Assembly: GCA_019090185.1 (NCBI GenBank)
Contig: JAHRWJ010000283.1
Span: forward strand, 1 to 7,019
Direction: 5' to 3'
Source of the DNA: Immundisolibacteraceae bacterium
GTDB taxonomy: Bacteria; Pseudomonadota; Gammaproteobacteria; Immundisolibacterales; Immundisolibacteraceae
DNA length: 7,019 nucleotides
The translations under genes were made by a program, and so were the position numbers. Positions 6,842 through 7,019 of this stretch are shown here, piece by piece. Each line of letters opens with the position of its first letter. Within the stretch, counting starts at the first letter, position 1. The notes under the pieces were generated by a model. It did not search any database. It was not told the origin of the DNA and worked only from the letters and a program-made list of their open reading frames with translations.

Positions 6842-6877
6842 CGTTGATTCAGGCTCTGTTGGGAGCCTGAATCAACG
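6842..6877 (+). other. Long perfect hairpin after fklB without a T-tract
   Basis: CGTTGATTCAGGCTC (6842-6856) pairs perfectly with 6863-6877 around a six-base loop TGTTGG, giving a 15-bp stem 21 bases after the fklB stop. No run of T follows, so it is not a classical intrinsic terminator. It may stabilise the fklB mRNA 3' end, mark a Rho-assisted end, or act in the leader of the next gene 45 bases downstream. The structure is certain; the role is not. Confidence 0.6.
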
Positions 6878-6921
6878 CAGCAGCTAACAGCTTAGTTGAA
6901 CCAACATTCGGAGCGACCGTA

Positions 6922-7019
6922 GTGGATGTGAAATCTGGATTTATTGAGCTGATCGGCAACACCCCGCTGGTCAAACTTAACCAGGTCTCCGAACTCACCG
7001 GCTGCCATATTTACGGCAA
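6922..7019 (+). CDS. Cysteine synthase family protein, 5' part only (cut by window end)
   Basis: Cysteine synthases are PLP enzymes that make L-cysteine from O-acetylserine and sulfide in the cytoplasm. Only the first 32 codons are present. They read SGFIELIGNTPLVKLNQ and then SELTGCHIYG; the IGNTPLVKL block is the family's N-terminal signature. The pyridoxal lysine and substrate loop lie beyond the window. The wording resembles the CysK-like group with a TGC-x-IYGK segment, but CysK, CysM and cystathionine beta-synthase-like members cannot be separated here. A GTG start at 6922 is preferred because GGAG (6910-6913) stands eight bases before it; the GTG at 6928 is a weaker alternative. The 15-bp hairpin at 6842-6877 lies in its upstream region. 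Confidence 0.85.
   Translation, partial: MDVKSGFIELIGNTPLVKLNQVSELTGCHIYG

Overview
The window looks like a piece of a gammaproteobacterial chromosome. The evidence is a long RecQ with an extra C-terminal helix-turn-helix domain, an FKBP22/FklB-type prolyl isomerase in the same architecture as the enterobacterial protein, and a predicted beta-barrel outer-membrane protein. The genus cannot be fixed from the sequence; a free-living or symbiotic environmental gammaproteobacterium would fit.

The left third (about 1-2030) has no intact gene and is an insertion-sequence graveyard. At 189-945 there is a decayed IS5-family element. Its 16-base terminal inverted repeats still match at 13 positions, and a TTAG/CTAG pair flanks them as the presumed target duplication. 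Its minus-strand transposase has frameshifts, a stop and a large internal deletion. About 200 bases further on (1160-1580) lies a decayed IS30-family transposase on the plus strand, with a stop at codon 5, another stop after the helix-turn-helix region, a frameshift, missing central sequence and no recognisable C-terminal half. In both relics the first catalytic aspartate appears to be replaced (D to E in IS5, D to N in IS30). The rest of this third, about 1581-2033, holds only short palindromes and a 20-codon ORF with a good ribosome binding site.

Next comes an orphan gene (2034-2786) for a secreted, probably outer-membrane beta-barrel protein. It reads visibly more AT-rich than the genes to its right. 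From 2964 onward the DNA is dense, ordinary chromosome: recQ on the minus strand (5078 down to 2964), then plus-strand genes for a small YgiN-like ABM-domain protein (5252-5551), a small stand-alone protein resembling the PCP-reductase domain (5717-5974) closed by a strong terminator (5982-6019), fklB with its own predicted promoter (6215-6820), a 15-bp hairpin (6842-6877), and the start of a cysteine synthase gene cut by the window end (6922-7019).

The right-hand genes do not form an obvious single pathway. recQ acts in DNA repair and is divergent from the ABM gene; a perfect 8-1-8 palindrome (5117-5133) lies between them. The ABM and PCP-reductase-like genes may be co-transcribed up to the terminator. 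fklB is a separate unit in protein folding, and the cysteine synthase belongs to sulfur assimilation. I found no convincing new multi-gene system. The items most worth a second look are the two IS relics, the orphan barrel protein, the stand-alone PCP-reductase-like protein and the recQ-upstream palindrome.
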